DNA from: Chloroflexota bacterium
GTDB taxonomy: Bacteria; Chloroflexota; Anaerolineae; B4-G1
Reading direction: 5' to 3'
Assembly (NCBI GenBank): GCA_003648125.1
Contig: QMOE01000175.1
Location: forward strand, 1 to 5,857
DNA length: 5,857 bases
Shown here: in pieces, positions 1-5,205 of the stretch
How positions within the stretch are numbered: position 1 is the first letter of the stretch
How the letters are laid out: every line of letters begins with the position of its first letter
Position numbers and translations under genes: made by a program
The notes under the pieces: generated by a model
Databases searched by the model: none
The model's input: only the letters and a program-made list of their open reading frames with translations
Told to the model about the DNA's origin: nothing

Positions 1-70
1 CCGCAGGCGGCGAAGCAATCTCCTACGAGGCTCTTTGGGGATTGCTTCGGGCAAAAAACGCCCTCGCAAT
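1..70. repeat. Dispersed inverted-repeat element, right part
   Basis: CGAAGCAATC at 11-20 is perfectly complementary to GATTGCTTCG at 40-49, giving a 10-bp stem around a 19-base loop. It is followed by GGGC (49-52) and GCCC (60-63), and then by CTCGCAATGACA (64-75). The motif 'gaagcaatc ... gattgcttcg ... ctcgcaatgaca' is one I know as an intergenic dispersed repeat in many bacterial genomes, including Chloroflexota. The element may begin before the window, so its left limit is unknown. It carries no coding capacity and no U-tract that would make it a standard terminator. Confidence 0.6.
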
Positions 71-99
71 GACAAAGACTTGGGCCTTGCCCCGGAATA

Positions 100-131
100 T
101 TGAAAAGATACAAAATATGCCTGTATTTCAA
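100..131. repeat. A/T-rich imperfect hairpin
   Basis: TTGAA (100-104) pairs with TTCAA (127-131). After a three-base bulge, ATACA (108-112) pairs with TGTAT (122-126), leaving a nine-base loop. It lies about 40 bases past the stop codon of the DUF2085 gene and could slow or end leftward transcription. Neither strand has a clear T-run after the stem, so I do not call it an intrinsic terminator. The rest of 1-172 shows nothing else I can name apart from the repeat and the leftward promoter. Confidence 0.35.
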
Positions 132-140
132 CGCATCTAA

Positions 141-169
141 ATTATAGCCCATGCGCGCGCACAGCGCAA
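141..169 (-). promoter_or_regulatory. Leftward sigma70-type promoter
   Basis: On the minus strand there is a perfect -10 box TATAAT (146 down to 141). A -35-like TTGCGC (169-164) precedes it with a spacer of exactly 17 bases. Transcription would start near 134 and run out of the left edge through the dispersed repeat, so the gene served is outside the window. The -35 matches the consensus mainly in TTG. The site falls only 30 bases after the end of the DUF2085 gene. Confidence 0.45.
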
Positions 170-172
170 CCG

Positions 173-1012
173 CTATCGCAGCGGCGGGACGCCCGAAAGC
201 GTACCGGTGAGCGCGTATCTCACCACGTCAATCGCGCCTATCTGGATGAGAGCAACTGTGAACCCGGCCAGCAATGGAATGGCGGCCTCGCGCCAGGTTT
301 TCACCACGTTCTCCCGCCGCGTGAGCATCAGCACCAACATACTGTTGACGGTAGTGAGGAGAAACAGCACTCCCAACGCGCTCAACAGCGCCAGGGGATA
401 GAGCAGGAAATCCCAGCGGGTGAGCACCAGGCCAACCAGTCCAGCTTCGAGCAGGAGCAGCACGCCCAGATCGCGCAGGGTGCGTATGTTGCGCTCAGAG
501 ACGGGACTCCGCCACAGGGTAAAGTTAAAGACCGGGTAGACGAGCGCACTCATCGTCAGCCCATTCAGCGCGCCGGTGATCAGCCGCAGCCAGTTCTGGG
601 GTTCGTAGAGGTACGGGCCACCGATGAGGTTCATATAAGAGTTGAGGCCATCGGACGCCCAAAAAAGCGTAAAGCAGACGAGAAAGAAAATGACGAGCAC
701 AGAGGGAAATTCAGAGGCGCGATGCCGCCGCAGTACCACCGCCTGCCCGAAAAATCCGACCAGCGCGCCGATGAATGTGCCAGTGCAGCGCGCGCAGAGC
801 GGAAGCTGCCGCCCGCCGATGATGAAAGAGTGAGAAGCTATGCGGTGGCAGACAGCGTAGGCAACCATATCCGCCCGGCCCAGCAGCCCGTCCGCCGGAG
901 CAAGGACGTAAAAAATCACCAACGCCAGCGCCGCCAGCGCGACGACGAGCCAGGGCAGTGGGAAGGCCGGTCTCTTTGGTTTCTCTGGTAATCGGGAGTG
1001 CGATGTGCTCAT
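173..1012 (-). CDS. DUF2085 family integral membrane protein
   Basis: This 279-residue polytopic membrane protein has an unknown biochemical role. The DUF2085 signature is clear: a CHR motif (C55-H56-R57) in SHSFIIGG context, then CARCTG (C73 to G78). The Cys/His set suggests metal or redox chemistry at the membrane face, but this is inference. Hydrophobic segments lie at about 18-38, 76-95, 102-119, 145-165, 182-198, 201-230 and 244-265. A basic, proline-rich N-terminus precedes the first segment. The chosen ATG has AGG seven to nine bases upstream (GGCAGGTCAATT-ATG). It sits 40 bases after yjbQ on the same strand, so the two are probably co-transcribed. The stop is TAG at 175-173. The family call is firm and the function unknown. 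Confidence 0.85.
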   Translation of the reverse strand: MSTSHSRLPEKPKRPAFPLPWLVVALAALALVIFYVLAPADGLLGRADMVAYAVCHRIASHSFIIGGRQLPLCARCTGTFIGALVGFFGQAVVLRRHRASEFPSVLVIFFLVCFTLFWASDGLNSYMNLIGGPYLYEPQNWLRLITGALNGLTMSALVYPVFNFTLWRSPVSERNIRTLRDLGVLLLLEAGLVGLVLTRWDFLLYPLALLSALGVLFLLTTVNSMLVLMLTRRENVVKTWREAAIPLLAGFTVALIQIGAIDVVRYALTGTLSGVPPLR

Positions 1013-1026
1013 AATTGACCTGCCGC

Positions 1027-1054
1027 CGTTTCACGTTTGACGTTTGCCGTTTTC
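1027..1054. repeat. Heptanucleotide tandem repeat (CGTTTNN x4)
   Basis: Four consecutive seven-base units are present: CGTTTCA, CGTTTGA, CGTTTGC and CGTTTTC. The last one overlaps the yjbQ stop codon (TGA, 1055-1053 on the minus strand). The array fills most of the 40-base gap between yjbQ and the DUF2085 gene. Short tandem heptamers of this sort are known from cyanobacterial and Chloroflexota intergenic regions. The array is short and degenerate at the last two bases of each unit. Confidence 0.6.
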
Positions 1055-1469
1055 ACTCCCCCATCACCTGCACCACCAGACGGCGCGACCGGGGGCGGGT
1101 GTCGAAATCGAGAAACACAATCTGCTGCCACGTGCCCAGCGTGAGGCGGCCTTCGACGAAAGGCACCGTCAGCGAGGGGCCGACCAGAGCAGCGCGGACG
1201 TGTGAGCAACCGTTATCGTCCCCCCAGCGCAGGTGGTGGCGATAGTCCCGGTCGGGCGGTGCGATCTCGTCGAACACCTGCCGCAAGTCGTCCAGCGCGC
1301 CGCTCTCGTACTCGATAGTGGTCAGGCCGCCGGTCGAGCCGGGGCAGAACAGGGTGACGATGCCGGATCGCAGACCGGTTCCTTTGATCGCATCCGCCAC
1401 CTGGGGCGTGATGTCCAGAATGTCGCAGTGACCGTGTGTGCTGAGCCTTAATTCCTGGGTAACGATCAT
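1053..1469 (-). CDS. yjbQ: YjbQ / UPF0047 family protein (secondary thiamine-phosphate synthase-like)
   Basis: This 138-residue soluble protein is of the usual YjbQ length. Family members form compact trimers. E. coli YjbQ has weak thiamine-phosphate synthase activity, but the physiological role of most homologues is unsettled. Visible signatures are CPGSTGGLTTIEYE (residues 42-55), the histidines HH at 78-79, and the long C-terminal block from DDNGCSH (84-90) through GPSLTVPF and GRLTLGTWQQI to DFDTRPRSRRLVVQ. H79 and H90 are the likely active-site histidines by family analogy. The ATG at 1469 is preceded by GTGGAAAAGAACG, a weak ribosome site. The gene is probably the first of a two-gene unit with the DUF2085 gene. 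No clear promoter of its own is seen on the minus strand. The 137-base upstream gap contains a promoter firing the other way. Confidence 0.88.
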   Translation of the reverse strand: MIVTQELRLSTHGHCDILDITPQVADAIKGTGLRSGIVTLFCPGSTGGLTTIEYESGALDDLRQVFDEIAPPDRDYRHHLRWGDDNGCSHVRAALVGPSLTVPFVEGRLTLGTWQQIVFLDFDTRPRSRRLVVQVMGE

Positions 1470-1484
1470 CGTTCTTTTCCACTC

Positions 1485-1513
1485 TTGACATGCAAACTGA
1501 AAACTGGTATACT
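1485..1513 (+). promoter_or_regulatory. Near-consensus sigma70 promoter, rightward, upstream of a folded RNA
   Basis: A perfect -35 TTGACA (1485-1490) and a -10 TATACT (1508-1513) are separated by exactly 17 bases. TG one base before the -10 gives an extended -10 (TGGTATACT). This is the strongest promoter visible in the window. It points away from yjbQ, and there is no plus-strand ORF until pcrA at 2142, more than 600 bases on. Initiation would fall near 1520, exactly where a three-way-junction fold begins. Inverted half-sites CTGGT (1504-1508) and ACCAG (1517-1521) flank the -10 and could bind a repressor. Confidence 0.65.
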
Positions 1514-1519
1514 GTAACC

Positions 1520-1602
1520 AGAAGCCGGGTGGTGTAGCCTCCTCACGGTAACCAGTCCGTGGCCGAATCTACACATTACCGCCTAGTCGGTCCCCGGCAT
1601 TC
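1520..1602 (+). ncRNA. Candidate structured small RNA (three-way junction), family not recognised
   Basis: The bases after the promoter at 1485-1513 fold as follows. P1 pairs GCCGGG (1524-1529) with CCCGGC (1593-1598). P1 may be extended by GAA (1521-1523) with TTC (1600-1602) across one bulged A. P2 pairs GTGTAG (1532-1537) with CTACAC (1569-1574). P3 inside it pairs CACGG (1544-1548) with CCGTG (1557-1561) around loop UAACCAGU. P4 pairs ACCG (1578-1581) with CGGU (1588-1591) around CCUAGU. Junction linkers are two, three and one bases. CCUCCU (1538-1543) lies unpaired in the P2/P3 internal loop. I match it to no known RNA family. No U-tract terminator follows, so the 3' end is unknown. It could instead be a 5' leader or, on the other strand, part of the yjbQ leader. 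Confidence 0.42.
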
Positions 1603-1606
1603 TCGT

Positions 1607-2053
1607 TTATCCCACTAGCGCCAGTAACTCCTCACCGGTCACATAATGATCTGGCTTCATCTTACCCCTGAAAACCCTGTACGCTAACTCGTGCGCCGGT
1701 GAATGTTTGCCCACAAAACCAAAGACAATCACACCGGGCCTAACCTCTATCTCTATTTTGCGCAGGTATTGAAGCATTTGATTCTTGACCGATCCCCGGT
1801 GCCCCGTGTATTCATCGTCAATGATCACTCGATCAGTGCGCTCAATCACGTCGCGCAGTAATAACGCCAGCATAGCGGCAAAAGTCATATTCACTGCCGT
1901 CTGCCGGTTATGCCCCTGCTCGCGCAACAATCGCAGCACGCGCCGTTTGACCTGGGCTGATACCTGGATCGTTCCCCATTCGTGGTTGGAGAAGGCAAGT
2001 GTGGTTGGGCCACTCTGCTCAATTTTGCGGCTCTGGTCAACCTCCAGATTCAT
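1607..2053 (-). CDS. Conserved-looking hypothetical protein, possible RNase H-like fold
   Basis: I do not recognise a named family for this 148-residue soluble protein. The first 25 residues are polar. A helix-rich section follows (33-75). The C-terminal half alternates strand-like stretches with motif-like residues: IIDDEYTGH (77-85, acidic D79, D80, E81), K90 in GSVKNQML, GKHSPAH (114-120) and RGKMKPD (129-135). Acidic residues after a hydrophobic strand, plus a later GK-S-AH motif, recall RNase H-fold nucleases or resolvase-like proteins; this is inference only. The ATG at 2053 was chosen over upstream in-frame starts reaching 2455 because it has GAGGA seven bases upstream and a promoter just before it. 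The longer version would run antisense through pcrA. The gene is visibly more A/T-rich than pcrA, faces the small-RNA promoter at its 3' end, and is divergent from pcrA. Confidence 0.75.
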   Translation of the reverse strand: MNLEVDQSRKIEQSGPTTLAFSNHEWGTIQVSAQVKRRVLRLLREQGHNRQTAVNMTFAAMLALLLRDVIERTDRVIIDDEYTGHRGSVKNQMLQYLRKIEIEVRPGVIVFGFVGKHSPAHELAYRVFRGKMKPDHYVTGEELLALVG

Positions 2054-2060
2054 ACCATCG

Positions 2061-2065
2061 TCCTC
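2061..2065 (-). promoter_or_regulatory. Ribosome binding site fixing the 2053 start
   Basis: GAGGA on the minus strand lies seven bases before the ATG at 2053. It is the reason for preferring this start over in-frame starts farther upstream, which would extend the protein into the pcrA coding region. Confidence 0.6.
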
Positions 2066-2074
2066 GCGCCCCGT

Positions 2075-2102
2075 ATGATAGCACACTTTAGCTAAATCCC
2101 AA
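2075..2102 (-). promoter_or_regulatory. Promoter of the 148-residue hypothetical gene
   Basis: On the minus strand, TTGGGA (2102-2097) and TATCAT (2080-2075) are separated by 16 bases, with TG one base before the -10 (extended -10). Initiation near 2068 would give a leader of about 15 bases that contains the GAGGA ribosome site. It lies back to back with the pcrA promoter. Confidence 0.5.
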
Positions 2103-2124
2103 AACTGGCGCATCCCTCCGACTG

Positions 2125-2133
2125 TGTTACAAT
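2125..2133 (+). promoter_or_regulatory. Extended -10 promoter of pcrA, predicting a leaderless mRNA
   Basis: TGTTACAAT supplies an extended -10 (TG-N-TACAAT, -10 box at 2128-2133). The -35 region around 2105-2110 (CTGGCG) is poor. Initiation about seven bases past the -10 falls at 2140-2142, essentially on the pcrA ATG at 2142. No purine-rich ribosome site is present in the bases before that ATG, which fits leaderless translation. Confidence 0.45.
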
Positions 2134-2141
2134 GCGCCACT

Positions 2142-4331
2142 ATGGATCTTTTCAAAGGACTCAATCCCCCACAACAAAAAGCAGTCGCCGCCTCCGACGG
2201 CCCGGTGTTGGTACTGGCCGGACCGGGCAGCGGCAAGACTCGCGTGCTGACCCATCGCGTCGCCTGGCTGGTGCTGGAGCAGGACGTGGCTCCCTGGCGC
2301 ATCATGGCGGTCACGTTCACCAACAAGGCCGCCCGCGAGATGCGCGAGCGGTTGGAGGGACTACTTGGCGTCTCTCGCGCTCGCAGCCTGACGCTGGGCA
2401 CGTTCCACGCCACCTGCGCCCGCATCCTGCGCCGCGAGCACGAGGCCGCCGGCATCCCGCGCGATTACGCCATCTTTGACGCCGCTGACCAACTTCGCCT
2501 GGTCAAACAGGCCCTCAAAGAGTTGGCCTATGACCACAAACTGTATCGTCCCCAGGCGGTGCGCGGAGCCATCTCCCGCGCCAAAAACGAGATGATCCTG
2601 CCAGAGGCGTACAGCACCGGCACTTATTATGGCGAGGTCGTCAAGCGGGTCTACGAGCGCTACCAGGCATTGCTGACGGCCAACAGCGGACTTGATTTCG
2701 ACGATCTGCTGCTGGTGACGGCGCGCGCGTTCGGCCAGAACCCGGACGTGCTGGCAAAATACCAGATGCGCTACCGGCACATCCTGGTGGACGAGTTCCA
2801 GGATACGAACCAAGTGCAGTACACGTTGTTGAAACAACTTTCGGGGCAGCACTATAATATATTTTGCGTCGCCGACGAAGATCAAGCGATTTACGGTTGG
2901 CGTGGGGCCGACTATCGCAACATCCGCCGGTTGCGGGACGATCACCCAGACATGGTGACCATCCTGCTGGAAGAGAACTATCGCTCCACACAGACCATCC
3001 TGGACGCCGCGCGCGCCATCATCCGCCACAATCCCAGCCGCACCGACAAATCGCTCTTTACGCAGCGGGGACGCGGCGTCAAGATCGCCGTCCACGAGAC
3101 ATACGACCAAAACGAGGAAGCCCAATTCGTCGTGGACACCATCACCCGCCTGACCACGCAGAAAAGGATATGCCCCGGTGACTGCGCCGTGATGTACCGC
3201 ACCAATGCCCAATCCCGCGCCCTGGAAGACACCTTCGTCCGCGCCGGGATGCCCTACCGGCTGGTCGGCGCCACTCGCTTTTACGCCCGCCGCGAGATCA
3301 AGGACGTGATCGCCTTCCTGCGGCTGATCCACAATCCCGCCGAGGGGGTGAGCATGGCGCGCGTAATCAACGTCCCACCACGCTCCATCGGCAAAAAAAC
3401 GGTGACAGTGTTGGAAAACGCGGCCAAGAAACGCGCTGTCTCAATCTACGAGGTGCTCGAGGAAATGCCGGACGAGTTGGGCACACGGGCGCGACGGATG
3501 TTGTCACAGTTCCTGGAGATGCTGAAAGGCTGGGTCGCGGCGCGGGAGCAATTGACCACGGCGCAGTTGATGAACCGCGTATTGGAAGATACTCACTACG
3601 CTGACTATTTGCGCGACGGCAGCGACGAAGGAGATGATCGCTGGGCCAACGTGCTAGAGTTGCGCAACGTGGCCGCCGATTACGAGGATCTGACGCTGAC
3701 CGAATTTTTGGCCGACGTGGCGCTCGTCTCGGACGTGGACAGCCTGGACAAAGCGGTGGACGCGCCGACGCTGCTCACGCTCCACAGCGCCAAGGGGCTG
3801 GAATTCCCCATCGTCTTTATCGTTGGATTGGAGGAAGGGATACTGCCCCACAGCCGCTCCCTCGACGACCCGGAGCAAATGGCCGAGGAACGGCGGCTGA
3901 TGTACGTCGGCCTGACGCGGGCGGAAGATAGGCTCTTTTTGACCTATGCCTTTTCCCGCACCCGCTACGGCGAACAGGAATATACGATCCCCAGCCGCTT
4001 TCTGGACGACCTCCCGCCGGAACTGGTCAACGGCTCGTGGAGACGGAGCAAGCAGAAAACAGGAAGCAAGGGACAAGGAACAGGAAACAAGAAGCAAGAT
4101 GCAAGAGGCAAGAAGCAGGAGGCAAGAGGCAAGAGGCAGGAGGCAGAAGGCAAGAGGCAGGATTCGCAATTCCGCGCCGGGCAGCGGGTGCGGCACGCCA
4201 CTTTTGGCAAAGGGCTGGTGATAGGGAGTCGCGCCGATGGCGGTGACGAGATCGTGACGATAGCCTTTGACGAGGTTGGGCTAAAGCGGCTGATGGCGGG
4301 CCTGGCCCCCCTGGAACTGCTGAAGAATTAG
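2142..4331 (+). CDS. pcrA: ATP-dependent 3'-5' DNA helicase PcrA/UvrD
   Basis: This is a full-length (729-residue) superfamily 1A helicase that unwinds DNA during repair, replication restart and transcription-coupled repair. Motifs in order: Q motif NPPQQKAV (8-15), Walker A AGPGSGKT (26-33), motif Ia TFTNKAA (58-64), Walker B VDEFQD (216-221), motif III DEDQAIYGWRG (245-255), motif IV LEENYRST (276-283), motif V LHSAKGLEF (547-555), and motif VI YVGLTRAED (588-596) with presumed arginine finger R593. The C-terminal Tudor-like domain (about 677-726; VRHATFGKG at 683-691, GLKRL at 713-717) is the part known to contact RNA polymerase. Between them, residues 639-673 are five heptapeptide repeats, made by a heptanucleotide array. 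I chose the ATG at 2142 rather than GTG 2124 because the promoter -10 overlaps the latter and PcrA homologues start close to this point. All catalytic motifs look intact and no frameshift is seen. Confidence 0.96.
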   Translation: MDLFKGLNPPQQKAVAASDGPVLVLAGPGSGKTRVLTHRVAWLVLEQDVAPWRIMAVTFTNKAAREMRERLEGLLGVSRARSLTLGTFHATCARILRREHEAAGIPRDYAIFDAADQLRLVKQALKELAYDHKLYRPQAVRGAISRAKNEMILPEAYSTGTYYGEVVKRVYERYQALLTANSGLDFDDLLLVTARAFGQNPDVLAKYQMRYRHILVDEFQDTNQVQYTLLKQLSGQHYNIFCVADEDQAIYGWRGADYRNIRRLRDDHPDMVTILLEENYRSTQTILDAARAIIRHNPSRTDKSLFTQRGRGVKIAVHETYDQNEEAQFVVDTITRLTTQKRICPGDCAVMYRTNAQSRALEDTFVRAGMPYRLVGATRFYARREIKDVIAFLRLIHNPAEGVSMARVINVPPRSIGKKTVTVLENAAKKRAVSIYEVLEEMPDELGTRARRMLSQFLEMLKGWVAAREQLTTAQLMNRVLEDTHYADYLRDGSDEGDDRWANVLELRNVAADYEDLTLTEFLADVALVSDVDSLDKAVDAPTLLTLHSAKGLEFPIVFIVGLEEGILPHSRSLDDPEQMAEERRLMYVGLTRAEDRLFLTYAFSRTRYGEQEYTIPSRFLDDLPPELVNGSWRRSKQKTGSKGQGTGNKKQDARGKKQEARGKRQEAEGKRQDSQFRAGQRVRHATFGKGLVIGSRADGGDEIVTIAFDEVGLKRLMAGLAPLELLKN
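4048..4159. repeat. Heptanucleotide tandem array (consensus RGARGCA, 16 units) inside pcrA
   Basis: Sixteen successive seven-base units run without a break: GCAAGCA, GAAAACA, GGAAGCA, AGGGACA, AGGAACA, GGAAACA, AGAAGCA, AGATGCA, AGAGGCA, AGAAGCA, GGAGGCA, AGAGGCA, AGAGGCA, GGAGGCA, GAAGGCA, AGAGGCA. The downstream half is nearly uniform and the upstream half more degenerate. Three units make 21 bases, so the protein reads as heptapeptides KTGSKGQ, GTGNKKQ, DARGKKQ, EARGKRQ and EAEGKRQ (residues 639-673). Because 7 is not a multiple of 3, only unit changes in threes keep the Tudor domain in frame. Confidence 0.9.
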
Positions 4332-4388
4332 GGTTCCACTTTTTGGGACCTGGCAGCCTGTCCCGATGTCCCCCCTACCCGCGTGCAA
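4332..4388. other. Convergent intergenic gap, weak hairpin only
   Basis: The 57 bases between the pcrA stop and the stop of the opposing gene contain GGTTCC (4332-4337) pairing with GGGACC (4345-4350), including one G-U pair, around ACTTTTT. An alternative stem is GGGAC (4345-4349) with GTCCC (4360-4364). Neither has a U-tract after the stem, so no standard intrinsic terminator is supported for either gene. Confidence 0.35.
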
Positions 4389-5201
4389 CTACTCGCGCAC
4401 TTCACCGTATAGCATGGCGTGATCCGAGTGTCCCTCAATCCAGTTGATTTGCTCCGTCTCCGCCGGCAGCTCGGGCCAGCCGCACACGAGGATTTCGGCG
4501 CCGTCGAACTTTGAAAATTCAAGAGCATCCGACGCAAAAACGTGATCCAGGTTGCTCGGCCGGTAAGATTCAGTACCGCCCCACCAGGTATGATCGGCGG
4601 TCTTGGATAGCAGCCTCATCCGTTTTTGCCTGAGCCGTCTGACGTAGCGACCAAGCTCCTCCGCCCCGTCCATATCCTTATCCGAGTACGTAACGTTCAT
4701 GCCCATCGTATTAAAGTCGCCAGCGCAAATAAAGTTCGCGCCGTGCGGAGGAGCGCCCGGCGCTCTATCGAGGGCGCGCTTGAGGCTGATGACATGCCCG
4801 ATCATATCATCACGCAACCCCCAGGAATGTGGATTGGGCGAGCTTTTCATGTGGAGGAATAGAATAGAATAATGTTCGTCGTTGATCGTCAATGTCACTA
4901 ACGCGCCAGGCCGCAAAGTAGGTATCTCACTCTTGAACTTTTGACGCTGGGTGATAAAAGCGGTCAATCGCCGGTTCACGCCAACCAGGGTTGACATCCT
5001 GCTCAAGTCTTCGGTGATAAAGAAATTATGCGTCGGCATGAATTCGACGAAACTGCCAAAAACGTCTTTCCCTTCGACCTCAAAAACCGCAAAGACATCG
5101 GGATTCGACCCCATGATGAACTGGACGTTTTCCTTGATGCGCTCTTTATTGTTTGCAAAGTGCTCCACGTTCCAGGACGCGAAAGAAAATAGCTTGGACA
5201 T
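4389..5201 (-). CDS. Endonuclease/exonuclease/phosphatase (EEP, DNase I-like) family protein
   Basis: This 270-residue protein is predicted to be a Mg-dependent phosphoesterase; its substrate (DNA, RNA, phospholipid or small molecule) cannot be told from sequence. EEP landmarks are all present: SWNVEHF with N11 and E13, the metal-binding Glu in DVFAVFEVEG (E41), LHMKSS with H117, AGDFNTMG with D162 and N164, SNLDHVFAS with D219, and GHSDHAML with catalytic pair D260-H261. No signal peptide or membrane segment is visible, so it is probably cytoplasmic. The start has a textbook AAGGAGG four bases upstream and its own promoter. The gene converges with pcrA and is divergent from the AI-2E transporter gene. 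It is visibly more A/T-rich than pcrA, which may mean later acquisition. The family call is firm; the specific enzyme is not assigned. Confidence 0.88.
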   Translation of the reverse strand: MSKLFSFASWNVEHFANNKERIKENVQFIMGSNPDVFAVFEVEGKDVFGSFVEFMPTHNFFITEDLSRMSTLVGVNRRLTAFITQRQKFKSEIPTLRPGALVTLTINDEHYSILFLHMKSSPNPHSWGLRDDMIGHVISLKRALDRAPGAPPHGANFICAGDFNTMGMNVTYSDKDMDGAEELGRYVRRLRQKRMRLLSKTADHTWWGGTESYRPSNLDHVFASDALEFSKFDGAEILVCGWPELPAETEQINWIEGHSDHAMLYGEVRE

Positions 5202-5205
5202 GATC

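Noticed and set aside
1524..1574. HDV-like self-cleaving ribozyme, suggested by GCCTCCTCAC and GGCCGAAT-CTACAC resembling L3 and J4/2 of HDV.
   Set aside because: After the P3-like hairpin there is no room for the P1 3' strand plus a P4 helix, and no seven-base P1 partner exists before P2. The nested double pseudoknot cannot be built.
1524..1599. tRNA or tRNA-like gene, suggested by GCCGGG ... CCCGGC as an acceptor stem and a hairpin directly before the 3' strand.
   Set aside because: Only two arms lie between the acceptor strands, no anticodon arm with a seven-base loop is present, and the TTC T-loop signature is missing.
2124..2141. GTG start at 2124 giving six extra residues on PcrA.
   Set aside because: The predicted -10 box lies within these codons, so they would not be transcribed from that promoter, and the ATG at 2142 gives the usual short N-terminus before the Q motif.
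2054..2455. N-terminal extension of the hypothetical minus-strand protein to a start at 2455.
   Set aside because: It overlaps pcrA on the opposite strand, reads as low-complexity Arg/Ser shadow sequence, and the internal ATG 2053 has both a ribosome site and a promoter.
2361..3332. A 323-codon minus-strand open frame across pcrA.
   Set aside because: It is the antisense shadow of a highly conserved helicase. Its translation has no recognisable domain and there is no ribosome site or promoter for it.
4048..4159. CRISPR array or other spaced repeat system.
   Set aside because: The units are seven bases with no spacers and lie within an open frame; no CRISPR-type repeat of 24-40 bases occurs anywhere in the window.
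3654..4196. Minus-strand frame with a Leu/Cys/Ser-rich repeated N-terminus that looks like a membrane segment.
   Set aside because: The repeated CLLPLAS-type peptide is just the antisense reading of the heptanucleotide array in pcrA; the rest is antisense helicase.
4332..4364. Intrinsic terminator between pcrA and the EEP gene.
   Set aside because: The stems are short (5-6 bp) and the only T-run is in the loop, not after the stem, on either strand.
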